Source: Antedon mediterranea
Lineage: Eukaryota > Echinodermata > Crinoidea > Comatulida > Antedonidae
Length of the DNA: 64,000 bases
Direction of reading: 5' to 3'
Assembly: GCF_964355755.1 (NCBI RefSeq)
Contig: NC_092679.1
Location: forward strand, 8,992,001-9,056,000
Part shown: piece after piece, positions 1 through 11,733 of the stretch
Layout of the letters: the number at the start of each line of letters is the position of its first letter
Numbering within the stretch: position 1 is the stretch's first letter
Program-made: the position numbers and the translations under genes
The notes under the pieces: model-generated
Database searches by the model: none
Told to the model about the DNA's origin: nothing
Seen by the model: the letters and a program-made list of their open reading frames with translations, nothing else

Positions 1-910
1 TTTTTAAATACGATATTAAGCTACTTTGTGCTCTTTGATGTTTTTGTGTGAAATGTTTTATCGAAATGCTCAAAATGGTCTAAAACGGTTTCTAATGTGA
101 TTTCAAGCACTTTGATGTTTTTGTGTAACCAAGTTTTTCGAAAATCACAAAATTGTCTAAAACGTCTCCAAATGCGATTTGAAGCTATTCTGTACACTTT
201 GATGTTTTTATGTTAACAAGTTTTTCGAAAATCACAAAATGGTCTAAAACGTCTCCAAATGCGATTTTAAGCTATTCTAAGCACTTTGGTGTTTTTATGT
301 TAACAAGTTTTTTTGAAAATCACAAAATGGTCTAAAACGTCTCTAAATGCGATTTGAAGCTTTTCTGTACACTTTGATGTTTTTATGTTAACAACTTTTT
401 TCGAAAATCACAAAATGGTCTAAAATGTCTCCAAATGCGATTTGAAGCTATTCTAAGCACTTTGGTGTTTTTATGGAAACAATTTTTTTCGAAAATCACA
501 AAATGGTCTAAAACGTCTCCAATAGCGATTTGAAGCTTTTCTTTACACTTTGGTGTTTTTATGTTAACAAGTTTTTTCGAAAATCACAAAATGGTCTAAA
601 ACGTCTCCAAATGCGATTTGAAGCTATTCTGTACACTTTGATGTTTTTATGTTAACAAGTTTTTTCGAAAATCACAAAATGGTCTAAAATGTCTCCAAAT
701 GCGATTTGAAGCTATTCTAAGCACTTTGGTGTTTTTATGGAAACATTTTTTTTCGAAAATCACAAAATGGTCTAAAACGTCTCCAATAGTGATTTGAAGC
801 TTTTCTTTACACTTTGGTGTTTTTATGTTAACAAGTTTTTTCGAAAATCACAAAATGGTCTAAAACGTCTCCAAATGCGATTTGAAGCTATTCTGTACAC
901 TTTGATGTTT
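1..910. repeat. 11-mer HOR unit, left-truncated by window edge
   Basis: The window opens inside D1 (landmark at 12) and the next D1 landmark is at 966, a spacing of 954 bp or 11 monomers. The unit contains two successive rounds of the subtypes with aaatgtctcc, atggaaaca and aatagcg/aatagtg. It matches the 951-bp unit at 7,233-8,183 except that here the last aatag monomer reads atgttaacaagtttttt where the later copy reads atgttaagtttttt. Confidence 0.9.
623..710 (+). repeat. Representative 88-bp standard monomer
   Basis: This copy (from gctattctgtac to gcgatttgaa) illustrates the standard unit. In order it holds: gctattctgtacactttgatg or its variant ending taagcactttggtg; a T5 run; the HpaI-type palindrome gttaac; a T5-T8 run; the 10-bp palindrome ttttcgaaaa; three A4 runs and one A3 run spaced 8-10 bp; and the CpG-bearing steps aacgtc and gcgatt. 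Subtypes differ at a few fixed places: gtctcc / gtctac / gtctgc / gtttcc / gtctct; aaatgcg / aatagcg; ctattctg / cttttctg / ctattttaag; gatg / ggtg; aacaag / aacaac / gaaacaa. These subtypes are what make the higher-order repeats readable. Confidence 0.95.
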
Positions 911-994
911 TGTGTGAAAATTTTCTGTCGAAATGCTCAAAATGGTCAAAAACGTTTTTAAATACGATATTAAGCTACTTTGTGCTCTTTGATG
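911..994 (+). repeat. Diverged monomer D1 (first clear copy), HOR landmark
   Basis: D1 begins tgtgtgaaaattttc, carries aaatgctcaaaatggtcaaa in place of the usual aaatcacaaaatggtctaaa, then tttttaaatacgatatt and aagctactttgtgctc. It recurs 51 times in the window with the landmark gatattaagctac (gctgc in two copies at about 16,379 and 18,518) and is nearly always followed by D2. Three allele classes at its centre mark the domains: ctgtcg (mostly after 9- and 10-mers), cttttg (after the 1,906-bp units and some 10-mers), and ctttcg (only from 48.7 kb rightward). Confidence 0.95.
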
Positions 995-1071
995 TTTTTG
1001 TGTGAAATGTTTTATCGAAATGCTCAAAATGGTCTAAAACGGTTTCTAATGTGATTTCAAGCACTTTGATG
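995..1071 (+). repeat. Diverged 77-bp monomer D2 (first complete copy)
   Basis: D2 follows D1 directly. It carries gtgaaatgttttatcg, aaacggtttctaatgtg and atttcaagcactttgatg. Compared with the standard monomer it lacks ten bases between aagc and actttgatg, so the anchor spacing falls from 87 to 77 bp. The same shortening is present in the D2' relatives (atttctaatgtgattttaagc), so the deletion predates the D1/D1' split. D2 is fused to a standard monomer in three places (about 39.2, 42.8 and 46.9 kb). Confidence 0.93.
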
Positions 1072-1688
1072 TTTTTGTGTAACCAAGTTTTTCGAAAATC
1101 ACAAAATTGTCTAAAACGTCTCCAAATGCGATTTGAAGCTATTCTGTACACTTTGATGTTTTTATGTTAACAAGTTTTTCGAAAATCACAAAATGGTCTA
1201 AAACGTTTCCAAATGCGATTTTAAGCTATTCTAAGCACTTTGGTGTTTTTATGTTAACAAGTTTTTTTGAAAATCACAAAATGGTCTAAAACGTCTCTAA
1301 ATGCGATTTGAAGCTTTTCTGTACACTTTGATGTTTTTATGTTAACCACTTTTTTCGAAAATCACAAAATGGTCTAAAATGTCTCCAAATGCGATTTGAA
1401 GCTATTCTAAGCACTTTGGTGTTTTTATGGAAACAATTTTTTTCGAAAATCACAAAATGGTCTAAAACGTCTCCAATAGCGATTTGAAGCTTTTCTGTAC
1501 ACTTTGGTGTTTTTATGTTAACAATTTTTTTCGAAAATCACAAAATGGTCTAAAACGTCTCCAAATGCGATTTGAAGCTATTCTGTACACTTTGATGTTT
1601 TTATGTTAACAAGTTTTTTCGAAAATCATAAAATGGTCTAAAACGTTTCCAAATGCGATTTAAAGCTATTCTGTACACTTTGATGTTT

Positions 1689-3420
1689 TGTGTGAAAATT
1701 TTCTGTCGAAATGCTCAAAATGGTCAAAAACGTTTTTAAATACGATATTAAGCTACTTTGTGCTCTTTGATGTTTTTGTGTGAAATGTTTTATCGAAATG
1801 CTCAAAATGGTCTAAAACGGTTTCTAATGTGATTTCAAGCACTTTGATGTTTTTGTGTAACCAAGTTTTTCGAAAATCACAAAATTGTCTAAAACGTCTC
1901 CAAATTAGATTTGAAGCTATTCTGTACACTTTGGTGTTTTTATGTTAACAAGTTTTTTCGAAAATCACAAAATGGTCTAAAACGTCTCCAAATGCGATTT
2001 AAAGCTATTTTAAGCACTTTTGTGTTTTTGTGTAACCAAGTTTTTTCGAAAATCACAAAAGGGTCTAAAATGTCTGTAAATGCGATTTGAAGCTATTTAA
2101 AGCACTTTGGTGTTTTTAGGTTAACAAGTTTTTTCGAAAATCACAAAATGGTCTAAAACGTCTACAAATGCGATTTGAAGCTATTCTAAGCACTTTTGTG
2201 TTTTTATGTTAACAAGTTTTTTCGAAAATCACAAAATGGTCTAAAACGTCTCCAAATGCGATTTGAAGCTATTTTAAGCACTTTGGTGTTTTTGTGTTAA
2301 CAAGTTTTTCGAAATGCTCAAAATGGTCTAAAACGTCTCCAAATGCGATTTGAAGCTATTCTAAGCACTTTGGTGTTTTTATGTTAACAAGTTTTTTCGA
2401 AAATCACAAAATGGTATAAAACGTCTCCAAATGCGATTTGAAGCTATTCTAAGCACTTTGGTGTTTTTATGTTAACAAGTTTTTTCGAAAATCACAAAAT
2501 GGTCTAAAACTTTTCCAAATGCGATTTGAAGCTATTCTGTACACTTTGATGTTTTGTGTGAAAATTTTCTTTTGAAATGCTCAAAATGGTCAAAAACGTT
2601 TTTAAATACGATATTAAGCTACTTTGTGCTCTTTGATGTTTTTGTGTGAAATGTTTTATCGAAATGCTCAAAATGGTCTAAAACGGTTTCTAATGTGATT
2701 TCAAGCACTTTGATGTTTTTGTGTAACCAAGTTTTTTGAAAATCACAAAATTGTCTAAAACGTCTCCAAATGCGATTTGAAGCTATTCTGTACACTTTGA
2801 TGTTTTTATGTTAACAAGTTTTTCGAAAATCACAAAATGGTCTAAAACGTCTCCAAATGCGATTTTAAGCTATTTTAAGCACTTTTGTGTTTTTGTGTAA
2901 CCAAGTTTTTTTGAAAATCACAAAATGGTCTAAAACGTCTCTAAATGCGATTTGAAGCTTTTCTGTACACTTTGATGTTTTTATGTTAACAACTTTTTTC
3001 GAAAATCACAAAATGGTCTAAAATGTCTCCAAATGCGATTTGAAGCTATTCTAAGCACTTTGGTGTTTTTATGGAAACAATTTTTTTCGAAAATCACAAA
3101 ATGGTCTAAAACGTCTCCAATAGCGATTTGAAGCTTTTCTGTACACTTTGGTGTTTTTATGTTAACAAGTTTTTTCGAAAATCACAAAATGGTCTAAAAC
3201 GTCTCCAAATGCGATTTGAAGCTATTCTGTACACTTTGATGTTTTTATGTTAACAAGTTTTTTCGAAAATCACAAAATGGTCTAAAACGTCTACAAATGC
3301 GATTTGAAGCTATTCTGTACACTTTGATGCTTTTATGTTAACAAGTTTTTTCGAAAATCACAAAATGGTCTAAAACGTTTCCAAATGCGATTTGAAGCTA
3401 TTCTGTACACTTTGATGTTT
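1689..3420. repeat. Two consecutive 10-mer HOR units, 866 bp each
   Basis: D1 landmarks at 1,744, 2,610 and 3,476 give two 866-bp units, the 9-mer length plus one 88-bp monomer. They are not copies of each other. The first carries the subtypes aaaagggtct, gtctgtaaatg and tttttaggttaac and ends in the cttttg D1 allele. The second follows the D3/m4/m5 order of the 9-mer and includes gatgcttttatg. The first is the counterpart of the unit at 8,962-9,827. Confidence 0.9.
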
Positions 3421-5326
3421 TGTGTGAAAATTTTCTGTCGAAATGCTCAAAATGGTCAAAAACGTTTTTAAATACGATATTAAGCTACTTTGTGCTCTTT
3501 GATGTTTTTGTGTGAAATGTTTTATCGAAATGCTCAAAATGGTCTAAAACGGTTTCTAATGTGATTTCAAGCACTTTGATGTTTTTGTGTAACCAAGTTT
3601 TTCGAAAATCACAAAATTGTCTAAAACGTCTCCAAATGCGATTTGAAGCTATTCTGTACACTTTGATGTTTTTATGTTAACAAGTTTTTCGAAAATCACA
3701 AAATGGTCTAAAACGTCTCCAAATGCGATTTTAAGCTATTCTAAGCACTTTGGTGTTTTTATGTTAACAAGTTTTTTTGAAAATCACAAAATGGTCTAAA
3801 ACGTCTCTAAATGCGATTTGAAGCTTTTCTGTACACTTTGATGTTTTTATGTTAACAACTTTTTTCGAAAATCACAAAATGGTCTAAAATGTCTCCAAAT
3901 GCGATTTGAAGCTATTCTAAGCACTTTGGTGTTTTTATGGAAACAATTTTTTTCGAAAATCACAAAATGGTCTAAAACGTCTCCAATAGCGATTTGAAGC
4001 TTTTCTTTACACTTTGGTGTTTTTATGTTAACAAGTTTTTTCGCAAATCACAAAATGGTCTAAAACGTCTCCAAATGCGATTTGAAGCTATTCTGTACAC
4101 TTTGATGTTTTTATGTTAACAAGTTTTTTCGAAAATCACAAAATGGTCTAAAATGTCTCCAAATGCGATTTGAAGCTATTCTAAGCACTTTGGTGTTTTT
4201 ATGGAAACATTTTTTTTCGAAAATCACAAAATGGTCTAAAACGTCTCCAATAGTGATTTGAAGCTTTTCTTTACACTTTGGTGTTTTTATGTTAAGTTTT
4301 TTCGAAAATCACAAAATGGTCTAAAACGTCTCCAAATTCGATTTGAAGCTATTCTGTACACTTTGATGTTTTTATGTTAACAAGTTTTTTCGAAAATCAC
4401 AAAATGGTCAAAAACGTCTACAAATGCGATTTGAAGCTATTCTAAGCACTTTTGTGTTTTTATGTTAACAAGTTTTTTCGAAAATCACAAAATGGTCTAA
4501 AACGTCTGCAAATGCGATTTGAAACTATTCTTAGCACATTGGTGTTTTTATTTGAAACAAATTTTTTCGAAACTCACAAAATGGTCTAAAACGTCTCCAA
4601 ATGCGATTTGAAGCTATTTTAAGCACTTTAGTGTTTTTGTGTTAACAAGTTTTTCGAAATGCTCAAAATGGTCTAAAACGTTTTTAAATACGATATTAAG
4701 CTATTTTGTGCTCTTTGATGTTTTTTTGTGAAAAGTTTTAGCAAAATGCTCAAAATGGTCTAAAACGATTTCTAATGTGATTTTAAGCACTTTGATGTTT
4801 TTATGTTAACTAGTTTTTTCGAAAATCACAAAATGGTCTAAAACGTCTCCAAATGCGATTTGAAGCTATTTTAAGCACTTAGGTGCTTTTGTGTAACCAA
4901 GTTTTTTTGAAAATCACAAAAGGGTCTAAAATGTCTCCAAATGTGATTTGAAGCTATTTTAAGCACTTTGGTGTTTTTGTGTTAACAAGTTTTTCGAAAA
5001 TCACAAAATTGTCTAAAACGTCTCCAAATGCGATTTGAAGCTATTCTGTACACTTTGATGTTTTTATGTTAACAAGTTTTTTAGAAAATCACAAAATGGT
5101 CTAAAACATCTCCAAATGCGATTTAAAGCTATTTTAAGCACTTTGGTGTTTTTATGTTAACAAGTTTTTTCGAAAATCACAAAATGGTCTAAAACGTCTC
5201 CAAATGCGATTTGAAGCTATTTTAAGCACTTTGGTGTTTTTGTGTTAACAAGTTTTTCGAAATGCTCAAAATGGTCTAAAACGTTTCCAAATGCGATTTG
5301 AAGCTATTCTGTACACTTTGATGTTT
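3421..5326. repeat. 1,906-bp 22-mer HOR, copy 1
   Basis: D1 at 3,476, D1' at 4,692 and the next D1 at 5,382: a D1 part of 1,216 bp plus a D1' part of 690 bp. The D1' part has tttttttgtgaaaag, ttttagcaaaatgctc, the gcacttaggtgc monomer and the aaaacatctcc monomer. Next to copy 2 by eye I saw only a few differences, for example tcgcaaatc near 4,044 where the others have tcgaaaatc, and the ctgtcg allele of D1. Confidence 0.93.
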
Positions 5327-7232
5327 TGTGTGAAAATTTTCTTTTGAAATGCTCAAAATGGTCAAAAACGTTTTTAAATACGATATTAAGCTACTTTGTG
5401 CTCTTTGATGTTTTTGTGTGAAATGTTTTATCGAAATGCTCAAAATGGTCTAAAACGGTTTCTAATGTGATTTCAAGCACTTTGATGTTTTTGTGTAACC
5501 AAGTTTTTCGAAAATCACAAAATTGTCTAAAACGTCTCCAAATGCGATTTGAAGCTATTCTGTACACTTTGATGTTTTTATGTTAACAAGTTTTTCGAAA
5601 ATCACAAAATGGTCTAAAACGTCTCCAAATGCGATTTTAAGCTATTCTAAGCACTTTGGTGTTTTTATGTTAACAAGTTTTTTTGAAAATCACAAAATGG
5701 TCTAAAACGTCTCTAAATGCGATTTGAAGCTTTTCTGTACACTTTGATGTTTTTATGTTAAAAACTTTTTTCGAAAATCACAAAATGGTCTAAAATGTCT
5801 CCAAATGCGATTTGAAGCTATTCTAAGCACTTTGGTGTTTTTATGGAAACAATTTTTTTCGAAAATCACAAAATGGTCTAAAACGTCTCCAATAGCGATT
5901 TGAAGCTTTTCTTTACACTTTGGTGTTTTTATGTTAACAAGTTTTTTCGAAAATCACAAAATGGTCTAAAACGTCTCCAAATGCGATTTGAAGCTATTCT
6001 GTACACTTTGATGTTTTTATGTTAACAAGTTTTTTCGAAAATCACAAAATGGTCTAAAATGTCTCCAAATGCGATTTGAAGCTATTCTAAGCACTTTGGT
6101 GTTTTTATGGAAACATTTTTTTTCGAAAATCACAAAATGGTCTAAAACGTCTCCAATAGTGATTTGAAGCTTTTCTTTACACTTTGGTGTTTTTATGTTA
6201 AGTTTTTTCGAAAATCACAAAATGGTCTAAAACGTCTCCAAATTCGATTTGAAGCTATTCTGTACACTTTGATGTTTTTATGTTAACAAGTTTTTTCGAA
6301 AATCACAAAATGGTCAAAAACGTCTACAAATGCGATTTGAAGCTATTCTAAGCACTTTTGTGTTTTTATGTTAACAAGTTTTTTCGAAAATCACAAAATG
6401 GTCTAAAACGTCTGCAAATGCGATTTGAAACTATTCTTAGCACATTGGTGTTTTTATTTGAAACAAATTTTTTCGAAACTCACAAAATGGTCTAAAACGT
6501 CTCCAAATGCGATTTGAAGCTATTTTAAGCACTTTAGTGTTTTTGTGTTAACAAGTTTTTCGAAATGCTCAAAATGGTCTAAAACGTTTTTAAATACGAT
6601 ATTAAGCTATTTTGTGCTCTTTGATGTTTTTTTGTGAAAAGTTTTAGCAAAATGCTCAAAATGGTCTAAAACGATTTCTAATGTGATTTTAAGCACTTTG
6701 ATGTTTTTATGTTAACTAGTTTTTTCGAAAATCACAAAATGGTCTAAAACGTCTCCAAATGCGATTTGAAGCTATTTTAAGCACTTAGGTGCTTTTGTGT
6801 AACCAAGTTTTTTTGAAAATCACAAAAGGGTCTAAAATGTCTCCAAATGTGATTTGAAGCTATTTTAAGCACTTTGGTGTTTTTGTGTTAACAAGTTTTT
6901 CGAAAATCACAAAATTGTCTAAAACGTCTCCAAATGCGATTTGAAGCTATTCTGTACACTTTGATGTTTTTATGTTAACAAGTTTTTTAGAAAATCACAA
7001 AATGGTCTAAAACATCTCCAAATGCGATTTAAAGCTATTTTAAGCACTTTGGTGTTTTTATGTTAACAAGTTTTTTCGAAAATCACAAAATGGTCTAAAA
7101 CGTCTCCAAATGCGATTTGAAGCTATTTTAAGCACTTTGGTGTTTTTGTGTTAACAAGTTTTTCGAAATGCTCAAAATGGTCTAAAACGTTTCCAAATGC
7201 GATTTGAAGCTATTCTGTACACTTTGATGTTT
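5327..7232. repeat. 1,906-bp 22-mer HOR, copy 2 (tandem with copy 1)
   Basis: Same length and same internal landmarks (D1 5,382, D1' 6,598, next D1 7,288) as copy 1. Its D1 has the cttttg allele. A private C-to-A change at 5,762 turns gttaacaac into gttaaaaac. Direct abutment with copy 1 shows a clean tandem duplication in register with D1. Confidence 0.93.
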
Positions 7233-9827
7233 TGTGTGAAAATTTTCTTTTGAAATGCTCAAAATGGTCAAAAACGTTTTTAAATACGATATTAAGCTAC
7301 TTTGTGCTCTTTGATGTTTTTGTGTGAAATGTTTTATCGAAATGCTCAAAATGGTCTAAAACGGTTTCTAATGTGATTTCAAGCACTTTGATGTTTTTGT
7401 GTAACCAAGTTTTTCGAAAATCACAAAATTGTCTAAAACGTCTCCAAATGCGATTTGAAGCTATTCTGTACACTTTGATGTTTTTATGTTAACAAGTTTT
7501 TCGAAAATCACAAAATGGTCTAAAACGTCTCCAAATGCGATTTTAAGCTATTCTAAGCACTTTGGTGTTTTTATGTTAACAAGTTTTTTTGAAAATCACA
7601 AAATGGTCTAAAACGTCTCTAAATGCGATTTGAAGCTTTTCTGTACACTTTGATGTTTTTATGTTAACAACTTTTTTCGAAAATCACAAAATGGTCTAAA
7701 ATGTCTCCAAATGCGATTTGAAGCTATTCTAAGCACTTTGGTGTTTTTATGGAAACAATTTTTTTCGAAAATCACAAAATGGTCTAAAACGTCTCCAATA
7801 GCGATTTGAAGCTTTTCTTTACACTTTGGTGTTTTTATGTTAACAAGTTTTTTCGAAAATCACAAAATGGTCTAAAACGTCTCCAAATGCGATTTGAAGC
7901 TATTCTGTACACTTTGATGTTTTTATGTTAACAAGTTTTTTCGAAAATCACAAAATGGTCTAAAATGTCTCCAAATGCGATTTGAAGCTATTCTAAGCAC
8001 TTTGGTGTTTTTATGGAAACATTTTTTTTCGAAAATCACAAAATGGTCTAAAACGTCTCCAATAGTGATTTGAAGCTTTTCTTTACACTTTGGTGTTTTT
8101 ATGTTAAGTTTTTTCGAAAATCACAAAATGGTCTAAAACGTCTCCAAATGCGATTTGAAGCTATTCTGTACACTTTGATGTTTTGTGTGAAAATTTTCTG
8201 TCGAAATGCTCAAAATGGTCAAAAACGTTTTTAAATACGATATTAAGCTACTTTGTGCTCTTTGATGTTTTTGTGTGAAATGTTTTATCGAAATGCTCAA
8301 AATGGTCTAAAACGGTTTCTAATGTGATTTCAAGCACTTTGATGTTTTTGTGTAACCAAGTTTTTCGAAAATCACAAAATTGTCTAAAACGTCTCCAAAT
8401 GCGATTTGAAGCTATTCTGTACACTTTGATGTTTTTATGTTAACAAGTTTTTCGAAAATCACAAAATGGTCTAAAACGTTTCCAAATGCGATTTTAAGCT
8501 ATTCTAAGCACTTTGGTGTTTTTATGTTAACAAGTTTTTTTGAAAATCACAAAATGGTCTAAAACGTCTCTAAATGCGATTTGAAGCTTTTCTGTACACT
8601 TTGATGTTTTTATGTTAACAACTTTTTTCGAAAATCACAAAATGGTCTAAAATGTCTCCAAATGCGATTTGAAGCTATTCTAAGCACTTTGGTGTTTTTA
8701 TGGAAACAATTTTTTTCGAAAATCACAAAATGGTCTAAAACGTCTCCAATAGCGATTTGAAGCTTTTCTGTACACTTTGGTGTTTTTATGTTAACAATTT
8801 TTTTCGAAAATCACAAAATGGTCTAAAACGTCTCCAAATGCGATTTGAAGCTATTCTGTACACTTTGATGTTTTTATGTTAACAAGTTTTTTCGAAAATC
8901 ATAAAATGGTCTAAAACGTTTCCAAATGCGATTTAAAGCTATTCTGTACACTTTGATGTTTTGTGTGAAAATTTTCTGTCGAAATGCTCAAAATGGTCAA
9001 AAACGTTTTTAAATACGATATTAAGCTACTTTGTGCTCTTTGATGTTTTTGTGTGAAATGTTTTATCGAAATGCTCAAAATGGTCTAAAACGGTTTCTAA
9101 TGTGATTTCAAGCACTTTGATGTTTTTGTGTAACCAAGTTTTTCGAAAATCACAAAATTGTCTAAAACGTCTCCAAATGAGATTTGAAGCTATTCTGTAC
9201 ACTTTGGTGTTTTTATGTTAACAAGTTTTTTCGAAAATCACAAAATGGTCTAAAACGTCTCCAAATGCGATTTAAAGCTATTTTAAGCACTTTTGTGTTT
9301 TTGTGTAACCAAGTTTTTTCGAAAATCACAAAAGGGTCTAAAATGTCTGTAAATGCGATTTGAAGCTATTTAAAGCACTTTGGTGTTTTTAGGTTAACAA
9401 GTTTTTTCGAAAATCACAAAATGGTCTAAAACGTCTACAAATGCGATTTGAAGCTATTCTAAGCACTTTTGTGTTTTTATGTTAACAAGTTTTTTCGAAA
9501 ATCACAAAATGGTCTAAAACGTCTCCAAATGCGATTTGAAGCTATTTTAAGCACTTTGGTGTTTTTGTGTTAACAAGTTTTTCGAAATGCTCAAAATGGT
9601 CTAAAACGTCTCCAAATGCGATTTGAAGCTATTCTAAGCACTTTGGTGTTTTTATGTTAACAAGTTTTTTCGAAAATCACAAAATGGTCTAAAACGTCTA
9701 CAAATGCGATTTGAAGCTATTCTGTACACTTTGATGCTTTTATGTTAACAAGTTTTTTCGAAAATCACAAAATGGTCTAAAACGTTTCCAAATGCGATTT
9801 GAAGCTATTCTGTACACTTTGATGTTT
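7233..9827. repeat. 11-mer + 9-mer + 10-mer block, second copy of 1-2,554
   Basis: D1 landmarks 7,288, 8,239, 9,017 and 9,883 give spacings 951, 778 and 866 bp, against 954, 778 and 866 in the opening block (12, 966, 1,744, 2,610). The offset between the two blocks is a constant 7,273 bp across the last three landmarks. The 3-bp difference is the aacaag/aag variation in the last aatag monomer. The end diverges: after about 9,690 this copy goes into the gtctacaaatg / gatgcttttatg monomers seen at 3,290-3,350, so it is a mosaic of two 10-mers. Confidence 0.88.
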
Positions 9828-11733
9828 TGTGTGAAAATTTTCTGTCGAAATGCTCAAAATGGTCAAAAACGTTTTTAAATACGATATTAAGCTACTTTGT
9901 GCTCTTTGATGTTTTTGTGTGAAATGTTTTATCGAAATGCTCAAAATGGTCTAAAACGGTTTCTAATGTGATTTCAAGCACTTTGATGTTTTTGTGTAAC
10001 CAAGTTTTTCGAAAATCACAAAATTGTCTAAAACGTCTCCAAATGCGATTTGAAGCTATTCTGTACACTTTGATGTTTTTATGTTAACAAGTTTTTCGAA
10101 AATCACAAAATGGTCTAAAACGTCTCCAAATGCGATTTTAAGCTATTCTAAGCACTTTGGTGTTTTTATGTTAACAAGTTTTTTTGAAAATCACAAAATG
10201 GTCTAAAACGTCTCTAAATGCGATTTGAAGCTTTTCTGTACACTTTGATGTTTTTATGTTAACAACTTTTTTCGAAAATCACAAAATGGTCTAAAATGTC
10301 TCCAAATGCGATTTGAAGCTATTCTAAGCACTTTGGTGTTTTTATGGAAACAATTTTTTTCGAAAATCACAAAATGGTCTAAAACGTCTCCAATAGCGAT
10401 TTGAAGCTTTTCTTTACACTTTGGTGTTTTTATGTTAACAAGTTTTTTCGAAAATCACAAAATGGTCTAAAACGTCTCCAAATGCGATTTGAAGCTATTC
10501 TGTACACTTTGATGTTTTTATGTTAACAAGTTTTTTCGAAAATCACAAAATGGTCTAAAATGTCTCCAAATGCGATTTGAAGCTATTCTAAGCACTTTGG
10601 TGTTTTTATGGAAACATTTTTTTTCGAAAATCACAAAATGGTCTAAAACGTCTCCAATAGTGATTTGAAGCTTTTCTTTACACTTTGGTGTTTTTATGTT
10701 AAGTTTTTTCGAAAATCACAAAATGGTCTAAAACGTCTCCAAATTCGATTTGAAGCTATTCTGTACACTTTGATGTTTTTATGTTAACAAGTTTTTTCGA
10801 AAATCACAAAATGGTCAAAAACGTCTACAAATGCGATTTGAAGCTATTCTAAGCACTTTTGTGTTTTTATGTTAACAAGTTTTTTCGAAAATCACAAAAT
10901 GGTCTAAAACGTCTGCAAATGCGATTTGAAACTATTCTTAGCACATTGGTGTTTTTATTTGAAACAAATTTTTTCGAAACTCACAAAATGGTCTAAAACG
11001 TCTCCAAATGCGATTTGAAGCTATTTTAAGCACTTTAGTGTTTTTGTGTTAACAAGTTTTTCGAAATGCTCAAAATGGTCTAAAACGTTTTTAAATACGA
11101 TATTAAGCTATTTTGTGCTCTTTGATGTTTTTTTGTGAAAAGTTTTAGCAAAATGCTCAAAATGGTCTAAAACGATTTCTAATGTGATTTTAAGCACTTT
11201 GATGTTTTTATGTTAACTAGTTTTTTCGAAAATCACAAAATGGTCTAAAACGTCTCCAAATGCGATTTGAAGCTATTTTAAGCACTTAGGTGCTTTTGTG
11301 TAACCAAGTTTTTTTGAAAATCACAAAAGGGTCTAAAATGTCTCCAAATGTGATTTGAAGCTATTTTAAGCACTTTGGTGTTTTTGTGTTAACAAGTTTT
11401 TCGAAAATCACAAAATTGTCTAAAACGTCTCCAAATGCGATTTGAAGCTATTCTGTACACTTTGATGTTTTTATGTTAACAAGTTTTTTAGAAAATCACA
11501 AAATGGTCTAAAACATCTCCAAATGCGATTTAAAGCTATTTTAAGCACTTTGGTGTTTTTATGTTAACAAGTTTTTTCGAAAATCACAAAATGGTCTAAA
11601 ACGTCTCCAAATGCGATTTGAAGCTATTTTAAGCACTTTGGTGTTTTTGTGTTAACAAGTTTTTCGAAATGCTCAAAATGGTCTAAAATGTTTCCAAATG
11701 CGATTTGAAGCTATTCTGTACACTTTGATGTTT
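9828..11733. repeat. 1,906-bp 22-mer HOR, copy 3
   Basis: D1 9,883, D1' 11,099, next D1 11,789. It starts a run of three tandem copies. D1 has the ctgtcg allele, as in copy 1, so the first unit of each 22-mer run keeps the allele of the preceding 10-mer while later ones carry cttttg. Near its end it has the private step aaaatgtttcc where other copies have aaaacgtttcc. Confidence 0.93.

Larger units (their letters stand above)
911..1688. repeat. 9-mer HOR unit, 778 bp
   Basis: This is the basic short unit of the array: D1, D2 (77 bp), D3 (gtgtaaccaag with aaaattgtct), then six standard subtypes ending in atttaaagctattctg. Anchor spacing inside is 77, 87, 87, five times 88, and 87. Units of exactly this length recur at 8,184, 15,546, 20,881, 22,787, 27,784, 37,437 and 41,066, and with altered content at 16,324. 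Confidence 0.93.

Noticed and set aside
640-690. CENP-B box like element around ttcgaaaatcacaaaatgg
   Set aside because: The TTCG core is there, but the required A after four free bases and the CGGG part are absent in every monomer type I checked.
4875-4890. ttagg in gcacttaggtgc and tttttaggttaac as telomere repeat
   Set aside because: Single isolated occurrences inside satellite monomers, never in tandem; not telomeric DNA.
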